A stretch of DNA of 21,962 bases from a virus, in the IMG/VR virus record IMGVR_UViG_3300031963_001021, positions 1 to 21,962 of that record. One strand, given 5' to 3'. The translations under genes were made by a program, and so were the position numbers. This document shows, piece by piece, positions 21,577-21,962 of the stretch. Every line of letters begins with the position of its first letter. Within the stretch, counting starts at the first letter, position 1. The notes below the pieces were generated by a model. That model was not told where the DNA came from, ran no database searches, and saw only the letters and a list, made by a program, of their open reading frames with translations.

Positions 21577-21962
21577 TACTTCCGCCTAACTGTTGCCTTC
21601 TTGTTGTTGTAATAGCGTTCTTGCAAGATGGCTTTAATGGCTGAATAAATCGCTGGATCAACTTCTAATAAGTCTTTAGGGCTGATTCCTGTTGCCACCG
21701 ACACGGTAGCGACTTCATATATAGAACCGTGTCGGTCTATCCATTTTTTGAATCATAAATTAAATCAACATCTGCATATTGATTCATATAATCTTCACCA
21801 AAGGCTAGATCAGTTTTGCCAGCATCTTTTTCTATTCGCCAAGCAAACCACCACAAATCTGTTTCCATTTGTAGTTCGCCTAATCTCTTACGCCAACCTG
21901 TTTTAAATTCGGCTTCAAAAGCCACCTTTACGGCTGGCGTAAGATCATAGGTAAGTTTTTTA
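21576..21962 (-). CDS. Tail assembly chaperone GT, second copy, cut at its 5' end by the right edge
   Basis: This copy contains the complete frameshift extension: after the slip at 21749-21743 the reading frame runs 55 codons to TAA at 21578-21576, directly against the next gene's ATG. The short form would stop at TAG 21739-21737. The start codon lies beyond the right edge; the same gene's 5' end is seen in full at 336. The extension contains TVSVATGISPKDLLEVDP and ends YYNNKKATVRRK. It is the same gene as at 1-336, repeated because the contig is circular. Confidence 0.78.
21659..21962. repeat. Right copy of the terminal redundancy (circular-contig overlap)
   Basis: Matches 1-304 with three substitutions (21669, 21788 and 21835). 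It shows that the genome closes at about 21,658 bp and that the reads came from a mixed population. Confidence 0.9.
21697..21749 (-). promoter_or_regulatory. -1 frameshift signal, second copy
   Basis: Identical to the left copy: heptamer A AAA AAT at 21749-21743, spacer 21742-21737, ten-base stem arms at 21736-21727 and 21706-21697. None of the three differences between the two repeat copies falls inside the element. Confidence 0.85.

Noticed and set aside
1-21962. Integration, lysogeny, CRISPR, toxin-antitoxin or defence genes
   Set aside because: No integrase, repressor, repeats with spacers or matching motifs were seen on either strand.

Overview
This window is almost certainly one complete genome of a small tailed phage (siphovirus type), read once around the circle. 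Bases 1-304 reappear at 21659-21962 with three substitutions, so the unique unit is about 21,658 bp. Every convincing gene, about 39 in all, lies on the minus strand, and most are packed with 1-50 bp overlaps of the ATGA or TAATG kind. The DNA is AT-rich (about 40% GC by eye). I found no integrase, repressor, tRNA, CRISPR array or DNA polymerase, so the phage looks strictly lytic. Host assignment is inference. Gene order (HNH, small terminase, large terminase), an actinophage-type ssDNA-binding protein, a short actinophage-like transglycosylase and two sites matching the GlxR consensus all suggest an actinobacterial host. The low GC and tiny genome would suit a freshwater lineage such as Nanopelagicales, but nothing here proves that.

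Layout in transcription order, right to left on the plus strand. (1) Packaging and head, 7348 to 1185: HNH endonuclease, small terminase, large terminase, a two-helix membrane peptide, HK97-type portal, prohead protease, a small protein carrying a detached protease-tail domain, major capsid protein and head-tail connector. A GC-rich non-coding patch at 7380-7432, just before HNH, is my best cos candidate. (2) Tail, 1188 to the left edge and then from the right edge to 15647: probable tail terminator, major tail protein, tail assembly chaperones G and GT made by a textbook -1 frameshift, an HK97 gp10-like protein, tape measure, one large tail-tip protein, a fibre-like protein, three tandem paralogous adhesin-like proteins and a coiled-coil peptide. 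(3) Lysis, 15633 to 14769: M15-type peptidase endolysin, holin, second membrane protein. (4) Sugar genes and late accessories, 14747 to 12145: glycosyltransferase, NAD-dependent sugar epimerase, a charged small protein and a metallophosphoesterase that seems to start at ATT or ATA. (5) Replication and recombination, 12037 to 9171: small proteins, a stand-alone primase-polymerase domain, an ssDNA-binding/annealing protein, a zinc-ribbon protein and a PD-(D/E)XK-like nuclease. (6) A short cluster, 9038 to 7459: secreted lytic transglycosylase, zinc-finger peptide, second glycosyltransferase and a small beta-rich protein, ending at the cos candidate.

The two largest gaps that look like promoter regions (12038-12144 and 9039-9170) each contain, or touch, a nearly identical TGTGA-N6-TCAC(A/C) site. 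These sites head modules 5 and 6. The phage may therefore tie its early genes to a host CRP/GlxR-family cAMP regulator. The other standout signals are the frameshift element, the non-ATG phosphoesterase start, the adhesin triplication and a plus-strand terminator-like hairpin inside the transglycosylase gene.
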